Source: Oribacterium sp. C9
Lineage (GTDB): Bacteria; Bacillota; Clostridia; Lachnospirales; Lachnospiraceae
DNA: 64,000 nt
Assembly (NCBI RefSeq): GCF_002007235.1
Contig: NZ_MUHW01000010.1
Location: forward strand, 62,001 to 126,000
Reading direction: 5' to 3'
The notes under the pieces are model-generated. The model was not told the origin of the DNA. It did not search any database and saw nothing but the letters and a program-made list of their open reading frames with translations. Made by a program: the position numbers and the translations under genes. Shown one piece after another: positions 16,513-24,859 of this stretch. How positions within the stretch are numbered: the first letter of the stretch is position 1; each line of letters opens with the position of its first letter.

Positions 16513-18150
16513 ATGATTGCAGCAAACAATATAACCTTTCGTGTAGGCAAGAAGGCACTCTTTGAAGATGTTAACATCAAGTTTACCGAGGGAAACTGCT
16601 ACGGTATCATCGGTGCCAACGGTGCAGGTAAGTCAACCTTCCTTAAGATCCTGAGCGGCGCTCTTGAGCCGACAAGCGGTGAGATCACTAAAACTCCGGG
16701 ACAGCGTCTCAGTGTCCTCGAGCAGGATCAGTTCAAGTATGACGATTGCACTGTTATTGATACTGTTATCCGTGGAAATCAGCGTCTTTATGACATCATG
16801 AAAGAAAAGGATGCTATTTACGCAAAGCCTGATTTTTCCGACGAGGACGGAATGAGAGCTGCTGAACTTGAAGCAGAGTTCGCTCAGATGGACGGCTGGA
16901 ACGCAGAGGCTGATGCCGAGACCATGCTTAACGGTCTCGGCATCTCAACAGATCTTCATTATAAGCTCATGAAAGAGCTTAAGGGTTCTGAGAAGGTAAA
17001 GGTACTCCTTGCCAAAGCGCTTTTCGGTAATCCTGATATCCTTCTTTTGGACGAGCCTACTAACCATCTGGATCTCAACTCCATAGAGTGGCTCGAGGAG
17101 TTCCTCATCAACTTCGAGAATACAGTCATTGTCGTATCCCACGACCGTTACTTCCTTAATAAGGTATGTACCAATATCGCGGATATCGACTACGGTAAGA
17201 TCACTGTATTTGCAGGAAACTATGACTTCTGGTTTGAGTCGTCCCAGCTCATCGTTCGTCAGCAGAAGGAAGCTAACCGAAAGAAGGAAGAGAAGATCAA
17301 GGAGCTGCAGGAATTCATTCAGAGATTCTCTGCCAATGCTTCCAAATCAAAGCAGGCAACTTCCCGTAAGCGTGCTCTCGAGAAGATTGAGCTCGATACC
17401 ATCAAGCCATCATCAAGACAGTATCCTTACATCGTATTCAAGCCTAACAGAGAGATCGGTAACGATGTTCTCGAAGTAAAGAATCTTTCAAAGACTATAA
17501 ACGGCATAAAGGTTCTCGATAACATTTCCTTCATCGTTAACCGTACAGATAAGATCGCACTTGTTGGTCCTAACGAGCTTGCAAAGACAACTCTCATGCA
17601 GATCCTTTCCGGTGAGATGGAACCTGACAGTGGTGATTACAAGTGGGGTGTTACAACAAGCCAGTCCTACTTCCCTAAGGATAATACTCCTGAGTTCAAG
17701 TCTGAGGATACCATCGTTGAATGGCTCACCCAGTACAGCCCTGACAAGGATACCCAGTTTGTTCGTGGTTACCTTGGACGTATGCTCTTCAAGGGCGATG
17801 ACGGTCTCAAGAAGGTAAACGTACTTTCCGGAGGAGAGCGAGTAAGATGTATGCTCAGTAAGATGATGATTTCAGGATCAAATGTAATCATCCTTGACGA
17901 GCCTACCGACCATCTGGACATGGAGTCTATCTCGGCACTTAACGACGGCCTTAAGAACTTCCCTGGTGTCATCATCTTCTCATCTCGTGACCATCAGGTA
18001 GTTGAGACAACAGCTAACCGTATTTTCGAGATCATCGACGGTCGCCTCATCGATAAGATGACTACCTATGATGAGTATCTTGCTTCTGACGAAGAGATCA
18101 AGAAGAGATTTACCTTCACTCTTTCAGAGGACGATGCAAGCGATAACTGA
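16513..18150 (+). CDS. ABC-F family ATPase, YkpA/YbiT type
   Basis: A 545-residue cytoplasmic protein with two nucleotide-binding domains and the linker typical of ABC-F translation factors, without membrane segments. NBD1 has an intact Walker A (GANGAGKST) and Walker B (LLLDEPTNHLD) but a changed signature, LKGSE (156-160). NBD2 has an intact signature (LSGGERVR) but a changed Walker A, GPNELAKTT (352-360), DEPTDHLD and a switch segment SSRDH with Arg in place of His (~492). Thus one composite ATP site looks intact and the other degenerate. From memory the NELA-type loop is also seen in Bacillus YkpA. Role on the ribosome is inferred; drug resistance is not implied. Confidence 0.9.
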   Translation: MIAANNITFRVGKKALFEDVNIKFTEGNCYGIIGANGAGKSTFLKILSGALEPTSGEITKTPGQRLSVLEQDQFKYDDCTVIDTVIRGNQRLYDIMKEKDAIYAKPDFSDEDGMRAAELEAEFAQMDGWNAEADAETMLNGLGISTDLHYKLMKELKGSEKVKVLLAKALFGNPDILLLDEPTNHLDLNSIEWLEEFLINFENTVIVVSHDRYFLNKVCTNIADIDYGKITVFAGNYDFWFESSQLIVRQQKEANRKKEEKIKELQEFIQRFSANASKSKQATSRKRALEKIELDTIKPSSRQYPYIVFKPNREIGNDVLEVKNLSKTINGIKVLDNISFIVNRTDKIALVGPNELAKTTLMQILSGEMEPDSGDYKWGVTTSQSYFPKDNTPEFKSEDTIVEWLTQYSPDKDTQFVRGYLGRMLFKGDDGLKKVNVLSGGERVRCMLSKMMISGSNVIILDEPTDHLDMESISALNDGLKNFPGVIIFSSRDHQVVETTANRIFEIIDGRLIDKMTTYDEYLASDEEIKKRFTFTLSEDDASDN

Positions 18151-18171
18151 TTTATATTTAAAGGTATAAAA

Positions 18172-18243
18172 AATCTCCGTTTCCAATGGAAACGCTGTCA
18201 GCCTGAAACTGACTCGTTCCTCTGGAAACGGAGTTTTCTTTTC
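18172..18243 (+). terminator. terminator of ABC-F gene
   Basis: An 11-bp outer stem CTCCGTTTCCA / TGGAAACGGAG (18175-18185 and 18223-18233), with internal structure, then TTTTCTTTTC. Confidence 0.85.
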
Positions 18244-18357
18244 TTACTGTTTTATCCCTGTATAATCATAAAAAAATACAGTTAAAATATATCCCGGTAT
18301 TATCCATATGCAGAAAATACATTTTAACGGGGAGTTCTTTTTCTACTCTTTTAACCT

Positions 18358-19296
18358 TCAGATTCCCAGCTTTTCAAGCGCTGATCTCTTCATTTCATTC
18401 ACCCAGTAGATATAATACTGATAGTTGTAATGTATCTGCTTATCTATACTCCACTCCTCGGGAAGATTTCCTTCTCCATCACTCATTATATCCTGGACAT
18501 CTATAAATCCCCACCCGTTGTCTGAACACTTCTGCTTCATGGCTTCATTAAGGGCACGAACCTTATCATTATTATACTCTTCATTCTGGAATGCCTTTGT
18601 CATATAGGTAGTACTGATGACCGTGATATCAGCATCAGGATTCGACGCTTTTATCTCCTGAAGAAGCTTCTCATAATTATCCGCTGCCTCAGTATCATTA
18701 AGGTCCTTATATCCAAAGAAACTATACACATGCTTTGCGCCTGTCAGACTGATAGCCTCCGGAAGACGATACCTCTTTCCCTTTATCATCGGATGAATAT
18801 TTGAGCCGTCATTAGGAAGCAGGGCTTTCTTTATACTGTATCCTGCCACTGCAAGAGATGTAAAATTATCGCTTACCACATCTCCAACTCCTGTGCTCAG
18901 ATTGTATCTCTGAAAATTTTCAGCTACAGAATCACCTATGATCACTGAATCCTTAAAGTATTCTCCCAGGATACCAAGATGTTCTGCATCCAGAAGTGAC
19001 ACATCCAGATTTCTATAGTAATCAGATCTATTCTCTGTCGTTGATGACATAACATCTCCTGCCACGGGTCCCTGTGAATCACCTGGCACTGATAAGGAGG
19101 TTTCTTCAGATTTTGAGTCTGTACTTTCTTTTTTTACAGTATTTCCAACAAGTTCCGCACCCGGTCCCCACTGAACTGTATCTACTGTTTCGGGAAGAGC
19201 TCCCGGAAACCTGGTACCTGCGAATGCGGTCCCACTTATATTGGCTGCGATCACCAGCGCCAGTCCTGCAGAATACAATTTAGATCTTCTACTCAT
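18358..19296 (-). CDS. secreted SGNH/GDSL-like hydrolase, paralogue 1
   Basis: A 312-residue exported protein: signal peptide (cleavage after TAFA, ~residue 26), a low-complexity Ser/Glu/Asp linker to ~100, then an SGNH domain. Block I is SVIIGDSVAENF with the Ser in a GDS motif, the middle block is YSFFGYKDLND, and the C-terminal block contains DKQIHYNYQYYIYW with the likely catalytic Asp/His. The Gly and Asn of classical blocks II/III are not clearly conserved. It is closely related to the divergently transcribed gene at 19469. Possible roles are deacetylation or acyl transfer on an envelope polymer; this is inference. Confidence 0.8.
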   Translation of the reverse strand: MSRRSKLYSAGLALVIAANISGTAFAGTRFPGALPETVDTVQWGPGAELVGNTVKKESTDSKSEETSLSVPGDSQGPVAGDVMSSTTENRSDYYRNLDVSLLDAEHLGILGEYFKDSVIIGDSVAENFQRYNLSTGVGDVVSDNFTSLAVAGYSIKKALLPNDGSNIHPMIKGKRYRLPEAISLTGAKHVYSFFGYKDLNDTEAADNYEKLLQEIKASNPDADITVISTTYMTKAFQNEEYNNDKVRALNEAMKQKCSDNGWGFIDVQDIMSDGEGNLPEEWSIDKQIHYNYQYYIYWVNEMKRSALEKLGI

Positions 19297-19329
19297 CTTT
19301 CACCCCTTCAAAAAGTAGTTTTATACGGG

Positions 19330-19405
19330 AATTATAACATTAATGTCATTAATATTTATAGCGGAGTATTTACAATTAATGTCACAAATTATAACATTTG
19401 TTATA
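19330..19405. promoter_or_regulatory. repeats and dyad in the divergent SGNH promoter region
   Basis: AATTATAACATT occurs at 19330-19341 and 19387-19398, and ATTAATGTCA at 19339-19348 and 19375-19384. A perfect dyad TATAACA-TT-TGTTATA lies at 19390-19405. Together they look like binding sites for one regulator controlling both paralogues. Confidence 0.5.
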
Positions 19406-19468
19406 TTAGTCGATGTACACGCGGTAATTTTTGGTACAATTGCTTTATTATCTGCCTAAGGAGTAGTT

Positions 19469-20323
19469 ATGAAAAGATCTCTCAAACATTGTCTCACTTC
19501 ATTACTGAGCATTTCCGTCATGGTTACCATGTCATGTTTTTCAGCTTTTGCTGAGAAAAACAGTTCAGTTCTCACACCTTCTGCCTCAGTAGGTGATGTT
19601 TCTGTTTCAGCCACAGTAGCATCTTCAAATCCCACAGCCACCTATTTATATACAGAAACACCAACTCTGGAGCAGTGCCAGCTTTTATATCAGTATTTTA
19701 AAAACTCTGTCATTATAGGTGACTCCATAGGCGCCGGATGGGGTATACAGTGTATCAAGAATTCTTCCGATCCCGTGATGGGAAATTTCCAGAGCCTTGC
19801 CTTCCCGGGATTCTGTGTACATTCAGCCTTTGACGCATCCATAGAAGATGCCGGTACCCCCATGTACAGAGGTGCCAAGCGTCCGGTCTGGGAATCTCTG
19901 CAGCTCATGGCAGCGGATCACCCCGGTGAAACAACCCATATCTATCTTCATTTTGGCTATAAAGATCAAAAATGGACTGATACTCCTGAACTTTATGTAA
20001 AGCTCATTCAAACTCTTCAGCAGTATGTTCCGGATTCAGATGTGACCATCCTGGGCGCCAGCTACATGTATCCGGGAAAAAACGGTGCACCGTATACCAG
20101 CTCCAATATAAAGGCTCTAAATTTAAAGATGCAGAGCTACGCAGATACATACGGATGGGGCTACGTGAACCTGGGAGATCTCTTGGCTGACAGGAACGGC
20201 GATCTCGAGCCTTCCTACTGTAGCGACAGCTTTATGCACCTTACTCCGGAAGCTTATGACATTTGGAAAAAAGCTCTTACGGGATATGCGTTTACAAGGA
20301 TGTCAGCTGCCGGAATCTGCTAA
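19469..20323 (+). CDS. secreted SGNH/GDSL-like hydrolase, paralogue 2
   Basis: A 284-residue exported protein: signal peptide ending near FSAFA (~residue 28), a short Ser/Thr/Val-rich linker, then an SGNH-like domain. It shares with its divergent neighbour YFKNSVIIGDS, the FGYKD block, the spacing to GWGYVNLGDLLADRNGDL and a C-terminal Asp/His (SDSFMHLTPEAYDIW). No membrane anchor. The SD is AAGGAG 7 bases before the ATG. A duplication followed by divergence is the simplest origin. The substrate is unknown. Confidence 0.82.
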   Translation: MKRSLKHCLTSLLSISVMVTMSCFSAFAEKNSSVLTPSASVGDVSVSATVASSNPTATYLYTETPTLEQCQLLYQYFKNSVIIGDSIGAGWGIQCIKNSSDPVMGNFQSLAFPGFCVHSAFDASIEDAGTPMYRGAKRPVWESLQLMAADHPGETTHIYLHFGYKDQKWTDTPELYVKLIQTLQQYVPDSDVTILGASYMYPGKNGAPYTSSNIKALNLKMQSYADTYGWGYVNLGDLLADRNGDLEPSYCSDSFMHLTPEAYDIWKKALTGYAFTRMSAAGIC

Positions 20324-20335
20324 AAAACCCAAAAT

Positions 20336-20374
20336 AAAAAACTATGCAGGCGACTGTCGTCTGCATAGTTTTTC
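20336..20374. terminator. bidirectional terminator
   Basis: AAAAACTATGCAG / CTGCATAGTTTTT stem extended by GCGAC/GTC pairs, with T-run exits on both strands. It separates the convergent SGNH and nucleotidase genes. Confidence 0.9.
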
Positions 20375-20437
20375 TCTATATATGCGAATCACAGGAACTG
20401 AAACCGGATCTTTTCATACTCCCATGATCCTCCCTGA

Positions 20438-22087
20438 TCAATATATAACCTCAAATCTATAGTTATCTGCTACTGCCAGTTTCGGATGCTTCCGTACATA
20501 ATCAACAAGCAGATCCTGAACATTGTCCGCTGATGAGAACACAGTCTTTGAAGTTCCTATCATTTCATATCCTCCGGTTCCCGTAGCTCTGTAATTGGAC
20601 GTTACAAGTCTGTACTTTCTGCCAGGTACAAGCTCTGTACCATCCAGCATCCTCATACGTACAACTCTGTCTCCCACAGGTCTTCTCAGATCAAAGGCAT
20701 AATCAAGTCCTGCATAAAAATCATAATTATAATGCTCAACCTTCGGTTTCATGAAAACATCTGAAATATACGGCTTTCCATCACCATCCAGCTCAAGGTA
20801 CTGGGCACATCTTTCCAATGCCTCCTTCAGTACATCCGCCGTAACTTCCTTTACCTGTGAAGTATTAGAAAACGGATATGCTGCATATATGTCTCTTATA
20901 CTTACCTGCTTCTTAAATCCTATTTCTGTATTTCCTATGCTGGTACATGAAAAATCCGCTTCAACCGATTCGAGCTGAACCTGATTAAACAGTGATGCCA
21001 CCTTACTGCCATGAAGAGCGATATAAAGCTTATTCTCCGGAAGTATGTCTTCTTCAAATTCACCTACAGGCTCATCCAGCCACTTCGCAACACTTTTCTC
21101 AAGAGGCATTATCAGACTCTTAATATCTTCTCTGGTCTCATTCCCTGTAAACCTAAGCTCGGAACTGCACAGGAGCTTTCCATCCCCGTATGCTCCCTTA
21201 AGATATATATACTGCTCTGCATTTGCAGGCGGCTGTACGCTCCAAGTACCATCCAGCTCAATTCCCGCTACAGGCATATGCTGGTGACCTGTAAGAAGTA
21301 TATCGAACTGAAGCTCTCTTGCTATCTCACAGGCAATATTTTCCCTTGTATCCGCGAGCTTTTCATGAGTATTCAGATCTTCCTCATAGCCGCCATGATA
21401 TATACAAACAGTAACATCACATCCCTTATCTCTCATCTCCCTGTAAACTTCCCCGGCTGCTTCAAGGGGATCTGAGATCTTTAATTCTGTAAGATGCTCC
21501 GGAAGCTCCCAGACATTAACATAGTCTGTTACTATTCCTGTTATACCTACTCTGAGTCCGTTCTTCAAAGTACATATAACATATCTTTTGTATTCTATCT
21601 CTCCTCTGAGATCCTCCAGGTTGGCAATGAGGAGAGTACTTTCCATAGCTCTAGTATAATCTCTGATTACATCGTAACCAAAGTTGAAATCATGATTTCC
21701 CAGCGTATAAAAATCCAGCCCCATGGCGTTAAATGCTTCCGCAACAGGATGTACTGAAAATTTCTCTTTGTTCTCAAGATAGTAGGCGATCATGGGTGTA
21801 CCCTGAAGACTGTCTCCTCCATCCATCACAAGAATATCTGAATCCTTCTTAACTTCATTTTCAGATATATCACAAATTCCGGAGTTTAAAGCAGGAGCAG
21901 CTTCATAACCGGTATTTTCACCGGCACCTTCAGCATCTCCACTTATCCTTGATTCCTCAGCTTTTTTACGCTGAAGCTCTGCTGCTATATTCAACAATCC
22001 ACAGGCTTTCTTTTCTCCTGTCGTATAATCGACCGGCATCACCTTTCCATGGGTATCCGATGTATAGTAGATCTCAAATTTTTTCAT
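20438..22087 (-). CDS. metallophosphoesterase / 5'-nucleotidase family protein, cytoplasmic type
   Basis: About 549 residues: N-terminal calcineurin-like metallophosphatase domain (YYTSDTHGKVMP, VMDGGDSLQGTPM, LGNHDFNFGYD, VCIYHGGYEED, LLTGHQHMPV) and a C-terminal 5'-nucleotidase domain (FSCTSIGNTEIGF, YPFSNTSQVKEV, LVTSNYRATGTGGYEM). There is no signal peptide or wall anchor, unlike most surface 5'-nucleotidases, so it probably acts inside the cell (YunD-like). An insert near residues 50-90 is Glu/Ala-rich. The ATG at 22087 gives the conserved N-terminus; a TTG lies 33 bases upstream. It is downstream of the phosphonate-type ABC operon, separated by a hairpin. Confidence 0.88.
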   Translation of the reverse strand: MKKFEIYYTSDTHGKVMPVDYTTGEKKACGLLNIAAELQRKKAEESRISGDAEGAGENTGYEAAPALNSGICDISENEVKKDSDILVMDGGDSLQGTPMIAYYLENKEKFSVHPVAEAFNAMGLDFYTLGNHDFNFGYDVIRDYTRAMESTLLIANLEDLRGEIEYKRYVICTLKNGLRVGITGIVTDYVNVWELPEHLTELKISDPLEAAGEVYREMRDKGCDVTVCIYHGGYEEDLNTHEKLADTRENIACEIARELQFDILLTGHQHMPVAGIELDGTWSVQPPANAEQYIYLKGAYGDGKLLCSSELRFTGNETREDIKSLIMPLEKSVAKWLDEPVGEFEEDILPENKLYIALHGSKVASLFNQVQLESVEADFSCTSIGNTEIGFKKQVSIRDIYAAYPFSNTSQVKEVTADVLKEALERCAQYLELDGDGKPYISDVFMKPKVEHYNYDFYAGLDYAFDLRRPVGDRVVRMRMLDGTELVPGRKYRLVTSNYRATGTGGYEMIGTSKTVFSSADNVQDLLVDYVRKHPKLAVADNYRFEVIY

Positions 22088-22186
22088 AATCTCCAATAAT
22101 CTCTTTTCTATTTTTTGCACTGATCTTCAAATCCTGCAGGATACTTGAAAATATCCGGCCTTCCTCAGAGAAGTTCTCTAAATTGC

Positions 22187-22215
22187 AAAGGACGGAGAAA
22201 AATTCTCCGTCCTTT
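22187..22215 (-). terminator. hairpin after the phn-type operon
   Basis: A 13-bp perfect stem AAAGGACGGAGAA / TTCTCCGTCCTTT with a 3-base loop directly after the last permease gene. The U-run is internal to the stem end only, so termination may be partial. Confidence 0.6.
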
Positions 22216-22219
22216 ATCA

Positions 22220-23029
22220 TCAACCTCTGGTTAACTTCACACGAATCTTAGTACTGATCCACTCAACTATAAGAACCAGAACAACAAGACCGATAAGTAT
22301 GGAACCTGCTTCATTCCAGCGATATGCATTCATGGCAAAAATAAGCGGTGCACCTATACCACCGGCTCCTACAAGACCTAGAACTGTTGCATCACGAAGA
22401 TTTATATCGAAACGATATATAGCTGTAGATGCAAAATTAGGCATAAGCTGAGGAAGTATTCCATATAATATCTTCTGCCATGTTGAACATCCCATGGCAT
22501 CAAGAGACTCAAGTATCTTAGTATCCAGATCCTCGATGGCCTCAATATACATTTTAGAAACCATACCTATGGATGTAACAGACATGGTCATGAGACCTGC
22601 AAAGGGTCCAGGTCCGGTCACTCTGATAAACATAAGACCGTAAACAAACGCAGGCACAGTACGAATAATCATAATAAGTATACGACCGATAAATGCGATA
22701 GGCTTTGGTGACAGATTGTTTGCTGACAGGAAAGCCAGAGGAATTGAAAAAATCGCACCGACAACTGTACCCATAAAAGCGATACAAATAGTCTCCAGAA
22801 GGAGATAAAGAACACCCTCTTTACTGAGATTGAAAAGCAGCTCAGTGTCCGGATGAACTATACCGTTAAGTATGCTAAGCGCCATCTTTCCGCCGTTTTT
22901 TGTAGATCCGGAAGTCTCCATAGCGCCCAGGCTCCAAATGAGAAGACCTATCACAATAACTGCGATAACAAGATGCCATATCCAGTCCTTCGGACGGCTC
23001 TCATATGCCTTTTTAATTCTATCATTCAT
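22220..23029 (-). CDS. phnE: phosphonate/phosphate-type ABC transporter permease (PhnE family, second)
   Basis: A 269-residue inner-membrane permease with about six helices and the BPD_transp_1 fold. The EAA-like cytoplasmic loop (EAIEDLDTKILESLDAMGCSTWQKILYGILPQ) that contacts the ATPase is clear. It pairs with the adjacent PhnE homologue as a heterodimer and uses the PhnC ATPase and PhnD binding protein of the same operon. SD AAGGAGGAG is ideal; 12 bases separate it from the previous gene. Family substrates are phosphonates, phosphite or organophosphate esters; no C-P lyase gene is in the window. Confidence 0.92.
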   Translation of the reverse strand: MNDRIKKAYESRPKDWIWHLVIAVIVIGLLIWSLGAMETSGSTKNGGKMALSILNGIVHPDTELLFNLSKEGVLYLLLETICIAFMGTVVGAIFSIPLAFLSANNLSPKPIAFIGRILIMIIRTVPAFVYGLMFIRVTGPGPFAGLMTMSVTSIGMVSKMYIEAIEDLDTKILESLDAMGCSTWQKILYGILPQLMPNFASTAIYRFDINLRDATVLGLVGAGGIGAPLIFAMNAYRWNEAGSILIGLVVLVLIVEWISTKIRVKLTRG

Positions 23030-23041
23030 ATGAGCTCCTCC

Positions 23042-23863
23042 TTATACAAGCTTCTTACGAGCCCAGCGGCTGACTGACTCGATGATAAATACAGTAACGA
23101 ACAGAACAAGAAGTATCATTCCTACATTAGGATACTCTCTCCAGCCGAGCTGCTCATTTAAAATGAGACCGATTCCACCTGCACCTACATATCCGAGGAC
23201 CGCAGCATAACGTACATTACCCTCGAAATTGTAAAGGCTGTTAGACAGGAATGCCGGCATGACCTGTGGAACTATGGCATGTATAAACGCCTGTCCTTTG
23301 GTGAATCCCATTGCCTCCATGGCCTCAAACGCTCCCATATCGACAGTCTCTATTTCTTCATACATGATCTTACCGATATATGAGAATGAGAATATAGCGA
23401 TAGCTGTTGTTCCGGCGATGGTTCCCAGTCCAAATATAAATGTGGCAATAAGGGCACTGACAAGCGTAGGAAGAGTACGTACTATACTGAACATAAGTCT
23501 CATGACAGCCACGATCACACGGTTCTTGCAAACATTTGTCGATGCAAGCATTGCAAAAGGAATGCACAGCAAAGAACCTATAGCTGAACCGAGAAGTGAC
23601 ATCTTTATAGTGTCCAGTATAGGAGTGACTATAGAACCGAAGTAGGATGGCTCCGGAGGGAACATTCTATTCAGGATCACAAAGAACTGGTTTCCTCTGG
23701 TAGCCAGAACCTTAGGATCAAATCCGGTAACCTTTATGGAAACTATACTCATAATAAGGATCACTATCACATAGATAGGTGCCCTTGAACGCTTCTGCTG
23801 AACCTCTTTTCCGTTGTCCAGAGTGTATCTCTTAGGCGGGAAGATTTTATCGTATATACTCAT
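23042..23863 (-). CDS. phnE: phosphonate/phosphate-type ABC transporter permease (PhnE family, first)
   Basis: A 273-residue permease of the PhnE family, related to its downstream neighbour. It has a cytoplasmic N-terminus of ~25 residues, six predicted helices and an EAA loop (EEIETVDMGAFEAMEAMGFTKGQAFIHAIVPQ). Its start overlaps the phnC stop by 4 bases, which indicates translational coupling. Heterodimeric permeases with two phnE genes are common in Firmicutes. Confidence 0.92.
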   Translation of the reverse strand: MSIYDKIFPPKRYTLDNGKEVQQKRSRAPIYVIVILIMSIVSIKVTGFDPKVLATRGNQFFVILNRMFPPEPSYFGSIVTPILDTIKMSLLGSAIGSLLCIPFAMLASTNVCKNRVIVAVMRLMFSIVRTLPTLVSALIATFIFGLGTIAGTTAIAIFSFSYIGKIMYEEIETVDMGAFEAMEAMGFTKGQAFIHAIVPQVMPAFLSNSLYNFEGNVRYAAVLGYVGAGGIGLILNEQLGWREYPNVGMILLVLFVTVFIIESVSRWARKKLV

Positions 23864-24612
23864 ACTTCTTCCTCCTGTCCTCCCCCATAGATCTGATTGA
23901 GGATAGCCTTATCTACCTTGTCAGAAGGACCATCATAAACTATCTCTCCGGCACTGATACCGATAACTCTTGTACAGTACTTAAGAGCAAGATCCACGTG
24001 ATGGATATTGATGAGGATGCTGATATTCATATCCTGATTTATTCGCTTGAAGTCATTCATAACCTGCTTTGCAGTAACAGGATCAAGAGAAGCTACTGGC
24101 TCATCCGCAAGAATGATCTGTGGACTCTGGGCAAGAGTTCTCGCAAGAGCAACTCTCTGCTGCTGTCCGCCGGATAACTGGTCTGCACGTACAAAAGCCT
24201 TATTAAGGATACCAACCTTGTCAAGAGCTTCAAGAGCCTTCATCTTCTCTTCCTCATTGTAGATTCCGAAAAGTGAACGGTACCATGGCATATCCGGTAC
24301 AAAGGCTGTAAGAACGTTTTTAATTACAGTTGTACGTGTAATTAGGTTAAAGGACTGGAAGATCATACCGATCTTTCTGCGGAAACGACGAAGGCTCTTT
24401 CCTGAAAGAGACATTACATCTGTTCCATCTACTGTAAGACTTCCACTTGTAACATCATGCATACGGTTAATGGTTCGGATCAATGTAGACTTACCTGCAC
24501 CTGACAGACCTATGATCGCAACAAACTCTCCCTGTCCGATTTCAAGGTTTATATGCTTCAGACCTTCATAGCCATTAGGATATCTCTTCCCTACATCTTC
24601 AAACTTAATCAT
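23860..24612 (-). CDS. phnC: phosphonate-type ABC transporter ATP-binding protein
   Basis: A 250-residue ATPase with Walker A GLSGAGKST, Q-loop IFQSFNLI, signature LSGGQQQRVALART, Walker B IILADEPVASLDP and switch His (NIHHVDLAL). It is of PhnC type by the RRIGMIFQSFNLI and MPWYRSLFGIY segments. The ATG at 24612 is preferred (AAAGGAAAAAGC upstream); the longer ORF adds 16 residues without an SD. It lies 247 bases after phnD, with an intrinsic terminator in between, so it should be expressed at a lower level than the binding protein. Confidence 0.93.
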   Translation of the reverse strand: MIKFEDVGKRYPNGYEGLKHINLEIGQGEFVAIIGLSGAGKSTLIRTINRMHDVTSGSLTVDGTDVMSLSGKSLRRFRRKIGMIFQSFNLITRTTVIKNVLTAFVPDMPWYRSLFGIYNEEEKMKALEALDKVGILNKAFVRADQLSGGQQQRVALARTLAQSPQIILADEPVASLDPVTAKQVMNDFKRINQDMNISILINIHHVDLALKYCTRVIGISAGEIVYDGPSDKVDKAILNQIYGGGQEEEV

Positions 24613-24784
24613 TGCTTTTTCCTTTTCTGTTTTGATTGTATATATGAGCAAAAAACTCAATGTTTCATGTGAATGTTTAATGGCTTAAGCATTCGCATAG
24701 AATATTGAATTTAATATGCACTTCGGCTATATATCGATATTTGATAAACATCCCCGACCTTACATACCGCTTCTTTAAGAGTAA

Positions 24785-24825
24785 AAGAAAGTCCGCATGA
24801 ATGCAAGGCATTCAGCGGACTTCCC
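24785..24825 (-). terminator. intra-operon terminator between phnD and phnC
   Basis: AAGTCCGC / GCGGACTT outer stem (24789-24796, 24815-24822) and TGAATGC/GCATTCA inner stem, then TTCTTTTAC on the minus strand. A typical read-through terminator after a binding-protein gene. Confidence 0.75.
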
Positions 24826-24859
24826 AAAATTATTGATGTACCGCTATACAGCTGAATAC

